Part shown: in pieces, positions 31,643 to 43,746 of the stretch
Layout: every line of letters begins with the position of its first letter
Position numbering within the stretch: position 1 is the stretch's first letter
NCBI RefSeq assembly: GCF_027943255.1
Contig: NC_072895.1
Coordinates: forward strand, 23,472,001-23,536,000
Source of the DNA: Anastrepha obliqua
Taxonomy: Eukaryota; Arthropoda; Insecta; Diptera; Tephritidae
Reading direction: 5' to 3'
DNA length: 64,000 bases
The notes under the pieces: generated by a model
The model's input: the letters and a program-made list of their open reading frames with translations, nothing else
What the model was told of the DNA's origin: nothing
Databases searched by the model: none
Position numbers and translations under genes: made by a program

Positions 31643-32947
31643 CTGTGGGCAAAAAGTAAGGTGAATTTGATTGTAAAATGAAAAATCTTTATTTATTCTT
31701 GTAAATAAAGTTCGTCCCCTTAAAAATAATCCCCTCTCGATGAAATACACTTATGCCAACGATTTTTCCAATCCCCGAAACATGCCAAATAGTCCATTTC
31801 CGGTATAGCCATGAGCACCTTCTTCGATTCAGCTTTTATCTCCTCAATCGACTCGAAACGTATTCACCGGAGTGGTCTCTTGAGTTTTGGGAATAGCCAG
31901 AAGTCACACGGAGCCAAATCAGGGGAATACGGTGGTTACGGAACGATATGCGTGGAATTTTTGGCGAAATGGTCACGAAGAACGAGTGCAGTGTGAGACG
32001 GTGCATTATCGTGATGCAAAAACCAAGAGTTGTTGGCCCATAATTCTGGTCTTTTTCGACGAATTGCTTCACGTAAACGACGCATAACGCTAAAATAATA
32101 TTCCTTATTAACAGTTTGGCCAGGTGCAAGGAATTTATAGTGCACCACACCACGAAAATCGAAAAAAAACTGTCATCATGACCTTTATTTTTGAACGACT
32201 TTGACGTGCTCTTTTCGGTCTGGCCTCGCCTTTAGCACAATATTCGCTTGATTAGTCGGTTGTTTCAGGGTCGTAAGCATAAATCCAAGTCTCATCTCCC
32301 GTAATGATGCATTTGAGCTTGTCCTTATAGTCTGAAAGCATTGCTTCACACACATCAACGCGACGACTTTTTTCCAAGAAATTGAGAGTTTTCGGTACCA
32401 AACGAGATTTGACTTTTCGTAGGCCCAAATGGTCTTTCAAAATAGTTTTCACAGATCCTTCTTATATTCCGATCATATCAGTAAGGTCTTTAACAGTCAA
32501 CCGACGATTTTTGAGCACTAACTCCTTCACTTTATTGACTTGTTGGTCATCTGTTGACGTCGATGGTCGTCCGGAGCGCTCCAAGTCATCAGCACGTTCT
32601 CGACCCTCTTTGAAGTCTTTGTACCACTTATAAACATTTTTCTGTGACATGGACGAATCACCAAAGGCTTTCTGCATGCTGAACGTTTCCGCAGCCGAAA
32701 TTTCATTCCGCAAACAAAATTTGATGGCACTTCTCTGCTCAATCAAATCAGACATTGTAAAAATCGAAAAATGCACTCTTAGTCGTTTGGTAAACACAAG
32801 CGTAAATATATTACTGATAATGACATTCATATGAAAGTTGGCCCAGATGTTATTAACAGTGCTGCCAACTCATGAAAAAAATAACTAGAGCGAAATTTTA
32901 ATCCCGCGAAGTTTGACAAATAAATTCACCTTACTTTTTGCCCACAG
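31643..32947 (-). mobile_element. Full-length mariner (DD34D) with both TIRs
   Basis: Both TIRs are seen: CTGTGGGCAAAAAGTAAGGT at the left and its inverse ending CACAG at 32947. A TA at 31641..31642 precedes the left end; the right flank is GC, so that TSD copy has changed. The 1305 bp size is normal. It inserted within a few bases of the right TIR of the DD41D relic at 30830..31635. Confidence 0.9.
31693..32755 (-). pseudogene. Mariner transposase pseudogene inside 31643..32947
   Basis: From the ATG at 32755 it reads MSDLIEQRSAIKFCLRNEIS, WYKDFKEGRERADDLERSG and RRLTVKDLTDMIGI. A TAA stop replaces Ser in I*EGSVKTILKDHLG. It continues LVPKTLNFLEKSRRVDV and CIITGDETWIYAYDPETTD* (first catalytic Asp, then a stop). 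A one-base expansion in a T run at about 32165 shifts the frame before HYKFLAPGQTVNKEYYF. The second Asp is in LHHDNAPSHTALVL, a stop follows HIVP, and the third Asp is in SPDLAPCDFWLFPKLK. It ends CISSRGDYF..DELYLQE. With about four lesions it is dead. Confidence 0.85.
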
Positions 32948-33149
32948 GCATTTCCCATGATGATGCCAAAAATAGGGTCTTAAACTCAAACCATCGTCAC
33001 AGGCTGATATCGTTGAGGGTTCTGTAATTTTTCTTAATGAATGTGCGGTAGTTATTTCTATTCTAAACGTAACTTGGAATAAGTAATTATATCCAGGAAT
33101 TCTCATCGATAGCTGTAACTAATTAGTATATCCCAAATTTTTTAAAACG

Positions 33150-33310
33150 ACAATAAGAATGAAGTAAATAATTACGGACCAATCTCCAAGTACTCGATAG
33201 TTTCTAAAATTTTTGAAACCATTGTGAAAAAAAAACATTATTTTGCAACTAAAAGCATAATTTCTTGCAATCATCAAGGACTCGTCACTGGGCAGTTCAC
33301 AGTATCAAAT
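33150..33310 (+). mobile_element. Jockey-type LINE RT fragment
   Basis: The plus strand reads VNNYGPISKYSIVSKIFETI and then IISCNHQGLVTGQFTVSN. This matches the NYRPIS.LS..SKIFE.IV and QHGFV.GRSTVTN blocks of Jockey-type RT. It is about 50 codons with no flanking LINE sequence recognised. Confidence 0.65.
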
Positions 33311-35070
33311 TAGGTACAAGTTTTTTAAAAATTTCTTCGAAGGGTTCAACTAGAATTTTTAGAAATTTTCTGTGCATGCAGTTTTATAGCCCGTTGTATT
33401 TTGTTGTGAACCAGTACTCTGGTTTCAAGTAACTACAAACTACCTTTGATTTGGGACAATTTTTTTTCACTGAGGGGTCATGCCTTTTCTTACATATAGC
33501 AAAAACAATGCTATAAGCCAGAATCACAATCTTTTTTTTAACAATAGTCTTATTATAAGTATGATAATATTAAATCGAAATAATTATATGGAAGAGTTTT
33601 TGCGAGGATGGGTGCTTGCATAAATTGTCATAGCGACCAAAACCATAGCAATAGAGGCACTTTCTTCCATGCACAAGTAATTTTAAATTAAGAAAGTATA
33701 TACAAACATACACACATTTTGACCAATTTTGACTACTTTTATTTGTTTCTTTTTTTTAACACTGATATTTGATATACAAATTGGAAAAATTCCACAAACT
33801 TTACATCCCTATTCCCTATTCCGGAATTTAATCATAATTTCTAGAAAGATTTTTGTACGCAGTTTTCAAGCTTATGAAATTTTAGTCTAATAAAGTGCAT
33901 GTCACAGGTGTCGCAAAAATTCCGTTGATTTTTTATAATTTTTTTTCTTCACGGTGTTGCGCATTTCTCCATGTAAAATTAAGTGTCGTGCAGGCATCGC
34001 TGATGTCCATGTTTCCTTAAATTAACTCAAAGAAAATGAGGGCGAAGAACTTATTTTTTTTATTATTATTGCTATGCATTTATAATGAAAATTACAAAAC
34101 AATATTTAACGACAAGCTGCCAGAGCAATCGGCTTGGATATAGGGTTTTCCAATAAAGGCGGGTCAATATGGAATAGCGAAAGCTGAGTGTAAGATATTA
34201 ATTATTATTAAATTATTATTTGATTTGAAAGACTCATTTGTACCATTAAGTATACAATATGAGATTGTTCAAATGCCTACCGCGGCGAAATGCCTCACAC
34301 AGTGGCACGCAACCGAAAGACTCAATTTTCAATAACTCTGCTGCAAAGATGCGGCTGAATTCGAAAAATGTTGATTTGAGGACATCGATCAATTTTAGCT
34401 TATTGATATGGGCCTGCGACTTCCGAAAACCAAACGAGTCCACAAAAAGCTCCATTTAAGTACTCAATTCATGTAACTTCCGCGTGAGGCAAGCATAGCC
34501 TCAAATCATTCATAAGAGCCTGTGCCCTCATAGTCGATTCCGCAACTTACGCAGGTGAATAAATGCTGCTATTAAATAATAAATAATATATTAGATTTGT
34601 CATACGGCATCATAACCGACCCGCAACCTCTCAACATAGATGTGTTCCTATTAGAAAACCCTATAAATTTTAATTTTATACGTACGCGTTTGTATGTTTG
34701 TATGTATGTATGTGTGTATATGATGTGCCTTACATGCTTCCTCGTAAATTTTTTACGGTGACATTTTTTCATAATTACATTACTTTTTTATCGTTGTTAT
34801 GTTATGTTCATCGTTATCCGCATAACACACGCATAAGCACTCCGTATATCAGTGAATAGCAAAAAAGAATACAAAATGTATAGCTAAGGACATTTGGAGC
34901 GTGTTGGAAGCGTGTCGCGTTAATTGTTTGTTTGGGTAGCGACTGTGAAATTGTGGGGAGGAGGCTACTCAACGCGATTAAATAAATACTAGGTTGTACA
35001 ACTTTGATGTAGCGCTTGAAATGTTATGTAATATACAGTGATGAAGTATTTTATATTTTTATATCTAGAT
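33311..35070. other. Non-coding AT-rich region, nothing recognised
   Basis: No gene or transposase motif recognised. A GTATG microsatellite lies near 34690..34720. The overlapping open frames at 34246..34459 on both strands have no known motif. Confidence 0.4.
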
Positions 35071-35079
35071 ATGTAATTT

Positions 35080-37850
35080 TTTTAATTCAATTTAATTTTT
35101 TTGCATGCACGCTTGATTTGATTTTACTCAGCAATGAAATATATTTCCGTTTTTTACTTAATTTTTTTTTATTGTAGCTTATTATTTTGTTTTTCTTTCA
35201 TTTTATTTTTTAATCTTTTTTTAATTCATTTCAATAAAATATTTTCAATTCACTTAAATACTTTGTAATATAGTTTATTACTTGAATTTGTTTATTTTAT
35301 TTTTTTTTTGGTAAATTTATTCTATTATTTTTTAAATTTTATTTTACAATATTTTATTTCATTTATTTTCAATTTTTGTTTATTTTGTACGAACGCTTAA
35401 TTTTCTTTTGCTCAGCAATGAAATATTTTTTCCTTTCTTACTTAAATTTATTTATTTTGTTTATTTTTTATTGCATTTTATTTTTTTAATTTAATTTTAT
35501 TTAAAATTTAATTTTTTTATTTTTTTTTTAATCAAATTCAATAAAATATTTTTACTTCAAATAAATATTTAGTAGTTTATTACTTAAATTTATTTTGTTT
35601 TTTTTGTTAAATTTATTTTATTATTATTTTTTATTTTGTTTTACAATATTTTATTTTTATTTTATTTAATTTTTTTGTATGTAAGCTTAATTTGACTTTG
35701 CTTAGCAAGGAACAATTTTTTAGCTTTTTACTTAATTTTGTTTTTATTTTTTTATTGTATTTTATTTTTTTATTTTTTTATTTTATTTTTTACTTTTTTA
35801 TTCTGTTTTTAATTCAATTCAATAAAATATTTTCAATTCACTTAAATACTTTGTAGTTTATTACTTAAATTAATTTTTTTTTGTTTAATTTATTTGATTA
35901 TTAATTTTTTAAATACAATTTTACAATATTATTTCTTTTTTATTTTTTTTTTTGTACGAACCCTTAATTTGCTTTTACTCCGAAAGAAATACTTTTTAGT
36001 TTCTCCCTTCAAGCCTTTTTTAACAAAATTTTCTTTGTTTATCTTTATTTAATTAAATTTAATTTTTTTGTTTTTGTACGGAAGCTTAATTTGCTTTTAT
36101 TCAGCAATGAAATTGTTGAGTCCGTCTATGCATTTAATTTAAGTTTTAATTTTTATAATATTACTTAAGGGTTAATGTCAGCAATGTAAACACTTAATCG
36201 CTTTTATTATATTCTATTTTCTGCTATATCCTTTGTTCTTACACGTATGTATGTACATGCGTAGGTACATATTGCTGTTTAATTAGGTCTTTGAACTTAG
36301 ATTTTATTTACTGCTTTTGTTATTCATCCCGCAATTACTGCATATTTTACCGCTTATGTTTTTTACCGCATAACTTACCGCTTTAGAGAATGTATATAAA
36401 TGCAACCGCGCTAATTGTTAAATTAATATAAGAATCTATTTGAAACGAAACGGTTGTGTGTTTTTCTTTAAGCGATCCGCGTCAACAGAAATGCTTTTTA
36501 GTGTTTTACAAAAAAAAATTTTTGTTTTATCTTGTTTATTTTTTTTATTGTATTTTATTATTTTTTTTTATTTGTTTTACTTTTTTTTTAATTAAATTTT
36601 ATAAAATATTCTCAATTTAATTAAATATTTTATAGTTTATTTCTTACATTTATTTTTGGTTTTTGATAAATTTATTTTATTTTTTTTCTAATTTTATTTT
36701 ACAAATTTTACAATATCTTATTTTATTTATTTTTAATTTTTTTTTAATTTGTACGAGCCCTTAATTTGCTCTTGCTCACTTCAAACCTTTTTTATAAATT
36801 TTTTTTTGTTTATTTTTATTTTAGTTTATTTTATGTTTTTTACGGAAGCTTATGTTAATTTGCCTTTGCTCAGCAGCAAAAACATTTTTAGTTTTGTACC
36901 TATTTTTTTTAATTTAATTTTTTTGTTCTGTATGAACGCTTTATTTGTTTTTGCTAGAAAATGGAATATTTTTTAATTTTTTATTTAGATTTTTTTAAAT
37001 TTTATTTATATTTTTTTTTTAATTTTTTTTTTTATTGTTTTAAATTCAATTCAATAAAATATTTTTACTTCAAATAAATATTTTGTAGTTTATTACTTAA
37101 ATTTATTTATTTTTTTTTTGTTAAATTTATTTAACTATTTTTTTTTCTTTTATTTTTTTATTTTTTTTTTACGGAAGCTTAATTTGCCTTTGCAGCGCAA
37201 CGAATAATTCTTTAATTTTCTACTTAAATTTTTTATATTTTCTTATTGTATTTTATTTTATTTTTTATTTTTTTTGAAGTTTATTATTTTATTTATTTTT
37301 CATTTTTGTTTATTTTGTACGAACCCTCAATTTTCTTTTGCTCAGGAATGAAATATTTTTTAGCTTTTTACTTAGATTTTTTTAATTTTATTAATTTTTT
37401 TTTTTATTGTATTTTATTTTTATTTTTATATTATTTTTTAAATTCAATTCAAAGGATTTTCAATTCAATTTAATATTTTGTATATTAATTTAAACTTAAT
37501 TTTTTTTGTTTTGTTAAATTTATTTTATTATTTGACTTTTAATTTAATTTTGTTTATTTTTAATTTTTTTTTTATTTTGTACTTTTATTAAATTTTTTTT
37601 TTTCTAACTATTTTTTTTCTGTATGCAATGTTTTTTAGTTTAGCAATTAAATATTTTTTAGATTTTACTTAATTTTATTTTTTTAAATGAAATTGTTGCT
37701 TTTTTATTTTTGTTTTATTTAATTTTTTTGTGTAAACGCTCAATTTGCTATTACTTAGCAATAAAGTATTTTTTTAATTTTTTTATAATTTAATGTTTTT
37801 TTTTTATTTCAATTTTTTTCCGCTTAATTTGCCTTTGCTCCACTTTCGAT
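35080..37850 (+). repeat. T-rich satellite array, about 290 bp unit
   Basis: A composite unit recurs: GCTCAGCAATGAAATATTTT, a poly-T tract with TTGTATTTTATT, AATTCAATTCAATAAAATAT, TTCAATTCACTTAAATAC, TTTGTAGTTTATTACTTAAA, TTGTTAAATTTATTTTATTA, ATTTTACAATATTTTATTT and TTTGTACGAACGCTTAATTT. The AATTCAATTCAATAAAATAT block lies near 35227, 35525, 35813, 36590, 37042 and 37440, giving spacing of roughly 290 bases where regular. About 8-9 degenerate units are seen, interrupted by non-repeat sequence at about 36130..36480. Open frames here give only Phe/Leu/Tyr runs. Confidence 0.85.
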
Positions 37851-39425
37851 TGAGTTGCATGCGTCCAATTAAACATTGGCATTGACTCGTTGAACTATTG
37901 AATTATTGAACTATGGAGCTAATCAGCCATTGCGTGAGAGTTTATGGCAAACAATTTACTACTAAATTATAATTATTTACGCCTTCCAGATAGCAAAGAA
38001 AAGTGTTAGAGGCTGGAGTGGATAGGTGGCAAATGTAATTAAGCGTATGCAAGCTGATTGAGTGTGTATGTGTGGGTGCGTGGGTCTTTTATTTGTTTTT
38101 TTTTTTTTCTTGACTTAGTGACCTTTTTACTTTTTATTAATTTTTTTTTATTATTATTTTTTTTTTTTTGACTTAGTGACCTTTTTATTTTATTTTTTTT
38201 TTACTTAATAAAAAGGTAACTTATTTAAAAATTTTTTTTTTTTATTATTTTATTTATGTTTTACATGACCCAGTGACATGAAACGAGTGACATGGAAAAC
38301 AACATCGTATAACTGCCTCTGGATTATTTAAGCCAAAGTGTCGTCACTTGTTTACTTTCGTAAATAAGCCTAATTAATTAACTAAAACAAATACACTTAA
38401 TAACTTTCTCACTTAAAAATCTCTTAAATTAAATTTGACATTGTTGTTGTTTTACTGCATATAAAGGCCGTAAGCATAACGGGAAATTGTTCATTTATGT
38501 GAGTGTGAGTGTGTACGATGCGAGGCTAACAATGACTTCAAACTGGCTCTCGCATCTTTGTTTTCTTTCATTTGCCTTACTTTCCTACAATATTTACCGT
38601 TTCTCATTTCTTTTTTTTTTGTGATTATGATGTGTTTATCGTACATTACCTCGCCTACTGCATTTGAATTTTTCAGTGAAGCAAAGTCTGGATTTGTAGA
38701 GTAAAAGCCATGACACTTCACCGACAACCTTCGAAAACATCGCTAATTATGAAACAATGTCACCTTATAATGAAGGCGAATGCTGGTATTTTTTTCATAT
38801 ACATATATGGAGGAAAACACCCAACACCGTCAGCAAGAAAAATGTTTAAAAATCAACGCAATTTTTGACTCACTTGCAACTTGCATTTGTCTGAAAGAAA
38901 AGTCACGGTACCTCAGCGAAAAAATTGTCAAAAATCAACGGTATTTTTTAGTTGCTTAAAACTTACATTTTGTACTAAAAAAATTCAATAGGCTACAAAA
39001 TGGAATGCTTAAAATTTTTCCAGAAATTCTGATTAAAATGTTTGAGGTTTTGATGAAAATGTGCCGAATTTATATTAATGCTGACTTTACCTATATTTTT
39101 TAATGAGATTGAAGAAAATTGCTGATCAGATTGATGAAGATTTACTTTCTTTATTATCTATGTAATTTTCTAAAATGATTTTAAGCCTCGAAAAGCGAAA
39201 TATTATTTACAAAAAAACACCAAAGGAAGCTATTCATGGAATATCTGCAAAACCATATTTCAGCTGGAGCTTTCTGCAATTGAAAGCTGTGGCTGTAAAA
39301 TTATTCTCAAAGGACCGGAGGGGTTGGAATATATAATTAGATTGCAAGTGGTAGTTACGCAGCGTTAAGTGTCTTCAGAATGTAATCTTAAGCTATCAGC
39401 CTTTCCATCTTTAATAAGATTGACA
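37851..39425. other. Non-coding; short T-rich duplicated motif
   Basis: Near 38108 and 38170 a block TTGACTTAGTGACCTTTTTA is directly repeated, and near 38205 its inverse part (AATAAAAAGGTAACTTA) follows, giving a possible hairpin. The remainder holds no recognised gene. The minus frame at 38491..38727 has no known motif. Confidence 0.45.
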
Positions 39426-39429
39426 TATA

Positions 39430-39960
39430 TAGGATGCTTCTTCTTCTTCCTAATTGGCGCGATAACCACCTATTCGATTTTGGCCGAGTTTAACAAAGCG
39501 CGCCAGTCATTTCTTTCTTGTGCTAACCGGAAATTATATTTTTATTTTTATTTTCATTTAATTTCATTTTTTTGCTCGAACATTAATTTGCTTTTGCTCT
39601 GCAATGAGATATTTTATAGGTTTTTACTTACAATTTTTTTAAATTTTATTTTGTTTCTGTTTTTTTTTTTGTTTTTATTCCAGTCATTTCTAACTAACCG
39701 GCGCTAAGTCCTTCTCCGTCTGATCTTTTCAACGCAAAGAAGGCCTTCCTCTTCCTCTACTACCACCAGCTGGTACCAATATCGAATACTTTCAGAGACG
39801 AAGCTGGTGTTTGTATCCATTCGGACGACATGACCCAACCAACGATGTCACTAGATCTTTATTCGCTGCGCTATGTCTATGTCGTCGTAAAGCTCATTGT
39901 TCCATAGGCTCGATACTTGCCGCCGCCAATGTGCAAAGGTCCAAAAATCTTTCGCAAAAT
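39430..39960 (-). mobile_element. RTE LINE 3' end interrupted by a satellite-unit insert
   Basis: On the minus strand the 3' end of the same RTE family as 28280..29450 is present. It shows the AAG-type tail (CTTCTTCTTCTTCCTAATTG on the plus strand), GGCGCGATAACC, the end of the WRALLNS-like region, then GRGRPSLR and the MDTNTSFVSE region. At 39535..39685 it is interrupted by DNA of the 35-38 kb satellite type. The interruption is flanked by a direct repeat of CCAGTCATTTCT...CTAACCGG. Confidence 0.8.
39535..39685 (+). repeat. Satellite-like unit inserted in RTE
   Basis: The insert holds GCTCGAACATTAATTTGCTT, TTGCTCTGCAATGAGATATT, TTATAGGTTTTTACTTACAA and poly-T tracts. This matches GTACGAACGCTTAATTTTCT, GCTCAGCAATGAAATATT and TTTTACTTAA in the array at 35080..37850. 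It is a single partial unit, 1.7 kb away from the array. Confidence 0.7.
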
Positions 39961-41792
39961 CTTTCTCTCACTACAAGGATTATCCAATTCAAATTAGAGT
40001 TCATTTCCGGCTAATAATCAGTTTCTGTCGAATAAAATCAATGTTCACTTGCCGATCCGACCACTCAATGATTTCCATAATTCCCATAATAATGTAACTT
40101 AAAAGTTAAAAATTTACCTCCAGTGCATTTCTGTTGGATATCCTACAACACGTAGCAGAAATACTAAGAATATTTGAGGTATTTCAGTTTTCTTCACACT
40201 GGTGCAAATAAAAGTGAAAAAGTAACTGAAGAAATTTACAACTCTTGCTCGTATAGGGTTCTAATTAATCTTAATTTTTAGTCTTAATTTTAGTCTTAAT
40301 TTTTCTAATTAGTTGCAGTTTGGAGTTATATTAATTTAGCAATAACAACAAAGACCTATTAAGTGCGGTTTTTATAAATTTGTCTAGAAATCGTTGATTT
40401 TTTTTTCAGTTTGGATTTTTTTAGCACAGCCCCATAGCTTTATGCGATAAGCCGACATTAGTTTTTATACTTGGTTATAAATTAAAAGTTTATTTTGAAT
40501 GGAAAGAGGTGGATTTCTTCCTGCATAAAGGCAAATTTAATTTTTGCATTTTAAGGTTTAATTCAGCATGTTTTATTTTAATCAGCTCCTTCCAGCAGAA
40601 TTTTTCATCAAGCGTCATTCCTTAGTACTTCGCAATGGTGCAGTGGGGAATTTTCCTGCATATATGTATGTACTTATAAATTACAGTTGTAAAAATATCA
40701 ATTTTTTTATTTGCTCGGTTATCACTACCCGCTGTGGTTTCGTTACTCTCATCGCTACCTCCAATATATGGGTGAATTTTATTGTTCGCACTGTTGGTAG
40801 CTTACTCGCACTTGTTATTGCTATAGCTTTTTGTTGTTGATTGCTTGTTGGCTGCTGCGTTCAACTTTCTCCCATTGTTTTTGGCATACGCAAATACATG
40901 CATACATCTGCATATAAAATATTTCGACATTTCTTCGGTGGACTAGCTTATACGGAGCCACTGGGTCGGTGGGGTGAGCGAAATGGAATTGTAATATATT
41001 AATTATGTGAGTAATATATTTTTATGTGAGTAATATTCTCATATCAAGATGGAGTGAGAGCGCGTGAACATCCGTATTTGTATGTACTTTGTTGCGTTTA
41101 TGCGTAATTCTGTGAGAGCCGTTGACTTAAGGGAATATTTGTTTACACTGTCTCATTTCTCGTATTGGTAAATATAATACAATTATTGATTTTTTCGGCT
41201 CTTTGTTTTGTTTTTTTTTTTACTTAAATCGTTTTTTTGCCTCATCAGTTGTTTTGTTTTTACTTTGCTCTTTTTTTTGCTTTTTTATTTTACTCGTTGT
41301 TTTTTTTTGTGTGCTGTTTTTTGTTTGTGTGCAGGTCAGTTCCTGTTAATATAATATTTGTGCTGAGTTTTTTTACGCTCGGATTGGCATTCGATAGCTC
41401 GTTGATTTTCTAAAACAATGTCGTACTTTTATGAACACACACGCTTACATTTTTTAAATTGAGCCTTTTATAGTATTAAATTATCTGATTGTATGCCTTT
41501 TGCATAACCTTTGATCAAATCTGCACTTCTTTATTAAATAATTTCGTATTCGATGACTTTTTATTTCAATTTCGCTTTTTCGCTATATTATAAATTGTTT
41601 TGTTGCTATTATTGTTGTAAGCGCTATTGATTTCAAAGCGTTTGACTTGCTAATCAGTTAGTCGCTAATAGATTGCATAACTTTATTGACGAATTAATTT
41701 CATTTAAATCTTTAAAAAATGAAAATAAAATGAAAAATTTAAACGATTCAATGCGGAAGCAACATCAAATAAAAAAATCGATCATACTTATA
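39961..41792. other. Non-coding, nothing recognised
   Basis: AT-rich sequence with T-rich runs near 41205..41330. No open frame with recognisable motifs. The 90-codon frame at 40568..40840 looks random. Confidence 0.4.
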
Positions 41793-41794
41793 TA

Positions 41795-42373
41795 GGGTGA
41801 TCAATTAAGAGGAGTTTTTTTCATTTGCGTTTTTTTACTGATCGCGCGCGAGTTGTGGCAAACTGTCATCGTGGATTTGTTGAACAGTGTTTGGCATTTC
41901 ATCATGGAAAGACTCACACCGCAACAACGTCTACAAATTGTTCAACTGTATTATGAAAATCAGCGTTCTGTGACAAATGTTTTTCGTGCGCTTAGACCGC
42001 ATTATGGTCAACATAATCGGCTTGCCTTAAACACTATTCGACATAACTACCATCAACAAATTTGAATCCGAATATTCATTGGTGGATAATTCTCGACCGA
42101 ATAGACCACGTCCAGCAAGAAGCATTGAGAATATAGCGGTTATAGTGTTATTCACGACATACCAGTCGAAATGCTCGAACGAGTGATTGAAAATTGGACC
42201 TTCAGAATGGACCACCTTAAGCGTAGTTGCGGCCAATATTTGACTGAAGTCATATTCAAAAAGTAAATGTCAAAGAATGTCCTTTCAAATGATAAATAAA
42301 GGTTTTGAACATAATTTACATTTTTGTTTTTTTTTTTTAACTATTGAAAAAAGCACCTCATGATTGATCACCC
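41795..42373 (+). mobile_element. DD41D-group transposon, internal-deletion derivative
   Basis: Inverted ends GGGTGATCAATTAAGAGGAG and (inverse) GGGTGATCAATCATGAGGTG are flanked by TA on both sides (41793..41794 and 42374..42375). Inside, an ATG at 41904 begins MERLTPQQRLQIVQLYYENQ and SVTNVFRALRPHYGQHNR, the DNA-binding start of a DD41D-type transposase. The sequence then jumps to MLERVIENWTFRMDHLKRSC and TEVIFKK, the C-terminus. The whole catalytic core is deleted. It shares its TIR with the relic at 30830..31635. Confidence 0.85.
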
Positions 42374-42375
42374 TA

Positions 42376-42664
42376 TACTTATACAGGGTAAAATTTGCTT
42401 TTTCAATCGGCTATAAAAAAAACTAATCAATATTTTTTCAAACTTTTTTTTTTTATTGTGAAGATTGAACATTGTCATTTATGAATGAAAAATAATATCG
42501 TTCAAATGACTGCCACGACTGGCTTTACAGTAGGCCATTCGATCAACCCAATTTTTAAGCACATTTTCAATTGTGCCAATTTCATGAATGGCAACTTCGA
42601 TTTCGTATTTTAAAGCATCAATCGTCTCTGGATGGTTCGCATAGCATTTGTCCTTAACGGCTCC
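42376..42664 (-). mobile_element. DD41D-group transposase C-terminal fragment
   Basis: The minus strand reads GAVKDKCYANHPETIDALKY, EIEVAIHEIGTIENVLKNW and VDRMAYCKASRGSHLNDIIF before a stop at 42479. This is the last 60 residues of a transposase related to the DD41D group. A TIR-like ACAGGGTAAAATTTGCTTTT is at 42384. It is joined abruptly to a LINE at 42664. Confidence 0.75.
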
Positions 42665-43440
42665 CCCCAAAAAATAGTCTAACGGTAGCTAAGAAGTGAA
42701 AGCGCAGATGTCTAAATCTTTTCCCTACAAAAACAGGGCAGCTGAGAAGAAGGTGCCGATATGGGTCCGCTTCATCTTCTAGACAGCTTTTGAAAGGTAG
42801 AAAACATTTGAAGCAATCCCAAATTTCACCGCATGGACACCTAATGGACAGTGTGCAGTAAGGATACCCACCGATTTCGAGAGCTGGGGCTTTGTTAGCC
42901 TTTGGAAGTTTCCTCGAGCGCCCCCGATCTACCCGTGGCCAGAAGGAACTCGCGACTTTGCTCGTTTGCGCACTAGCCCAACGCTCGCTGAGTTGATGCG
43001 AGGCCCATCTTTCCAGGAGTAGACCACAGGTTCGCAAGGGAACCCCAATTCTCTCATTTTGCGATGAAATCGTTTTCAGGGCTCATTAGATCAGCAGTTT
43101 CTCTCTATGCTAGTGAGACCGGGAACCCAAATGCGCCTAATATCGAGGTATTCGGATGCAGTCGAGAGCGAAGTCAGGCATTCCCCGATTAATTTCGAAC
43201 GCAAAAAATATGATAGAAGAGTGCAAAGTTCTAATTGTTGCTTGGCTGTCGGGGTAGATATTTATGTCTTTTACAGTAATTACAGAAGTAAGCGACGAAT
43301 CCACTGCTTCTTTACTTGCGGCTACCTCCACTTGGAAGGTCCGGAAGCCTAAATTTAAGCTAAATGGGGAACTGCTCGCAGAATAATCCCCCATCAACTC
43401 TTACGTCCAATTTCGAGCCATCCATAAACGCTGGATAAAA
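42665..43440 (-). mobile_element. LINE fragment, same family as 20700..21925
   Basis: The minus strand reads FRTFQVEVAASKEAVDSS and INIYPDSQATIRTLHSS (RNase H). Across a frameshift it gives CGLLLERWASHQLSERWASA, SSFWPRVDRGRSRKLPKANK and CLEDEADPYRHLLLSCPVFV. The CGLLLERWAS..LSERWA block is nearly identical to 21417..21480 on the plus strand. The 3' end is cut at the junction with the transposase fragment. Confidence 0.8.
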
Positions 43441-43460
43441 AGCAATGCAATTATTATTAA

Positions 43461-43604
43461 TTAAGGGGTTACGGGTAGTCACAATTTTCAAAAAATTTCA
43501 TTTTTTTTTTGCATTTTCTTAAAATATAATATCTTAAAAATATTGTGTGAAAATGATTTAAAACCATCATTTTTTCGGACCACTGACTACCCCTAACCCC
43601 TTAA
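43461..43604. mobile_element. TTAA-bounded MITE, complete, 144 bp
   Basis: It starts TTAAGGGGTTACGGGTAGTC and ends with the inverse, GACTACCCCTAACCCCTTAA, with T- and A-rich flanks inside. TTAA at both ends is the target preference of piggyBac-type transposases. The interior (about 100 bases) is not coding. A half copy is at 4632. Confidence 0.85.
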
Positions 43605-43746
43605 GCCAAGAAATTTACGTATAATTTCGTTTTTGATTGAATTAAATCTGGCTAATTTGCGTATTTTGCCGTTTAATTAAACAAAATTAATTAATTAGTT
43701 GGCCGAATCATTGAAATTATTTTTAAATAAATTTTTTCGTAATGAA

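Noticed and set aside
36749..37473. Hydrophobic plus-strand frames rich in Phe, Leu and Tyr that look like membrane proteins.
   Set aside because: They lie inside the T-rich satellite; the composition follows from poly-T tracts.
38491..38727. A 78-codon lysine-rich minus-strand frame.
   Set aside because: No signal peptide, domain or splice context recognised.
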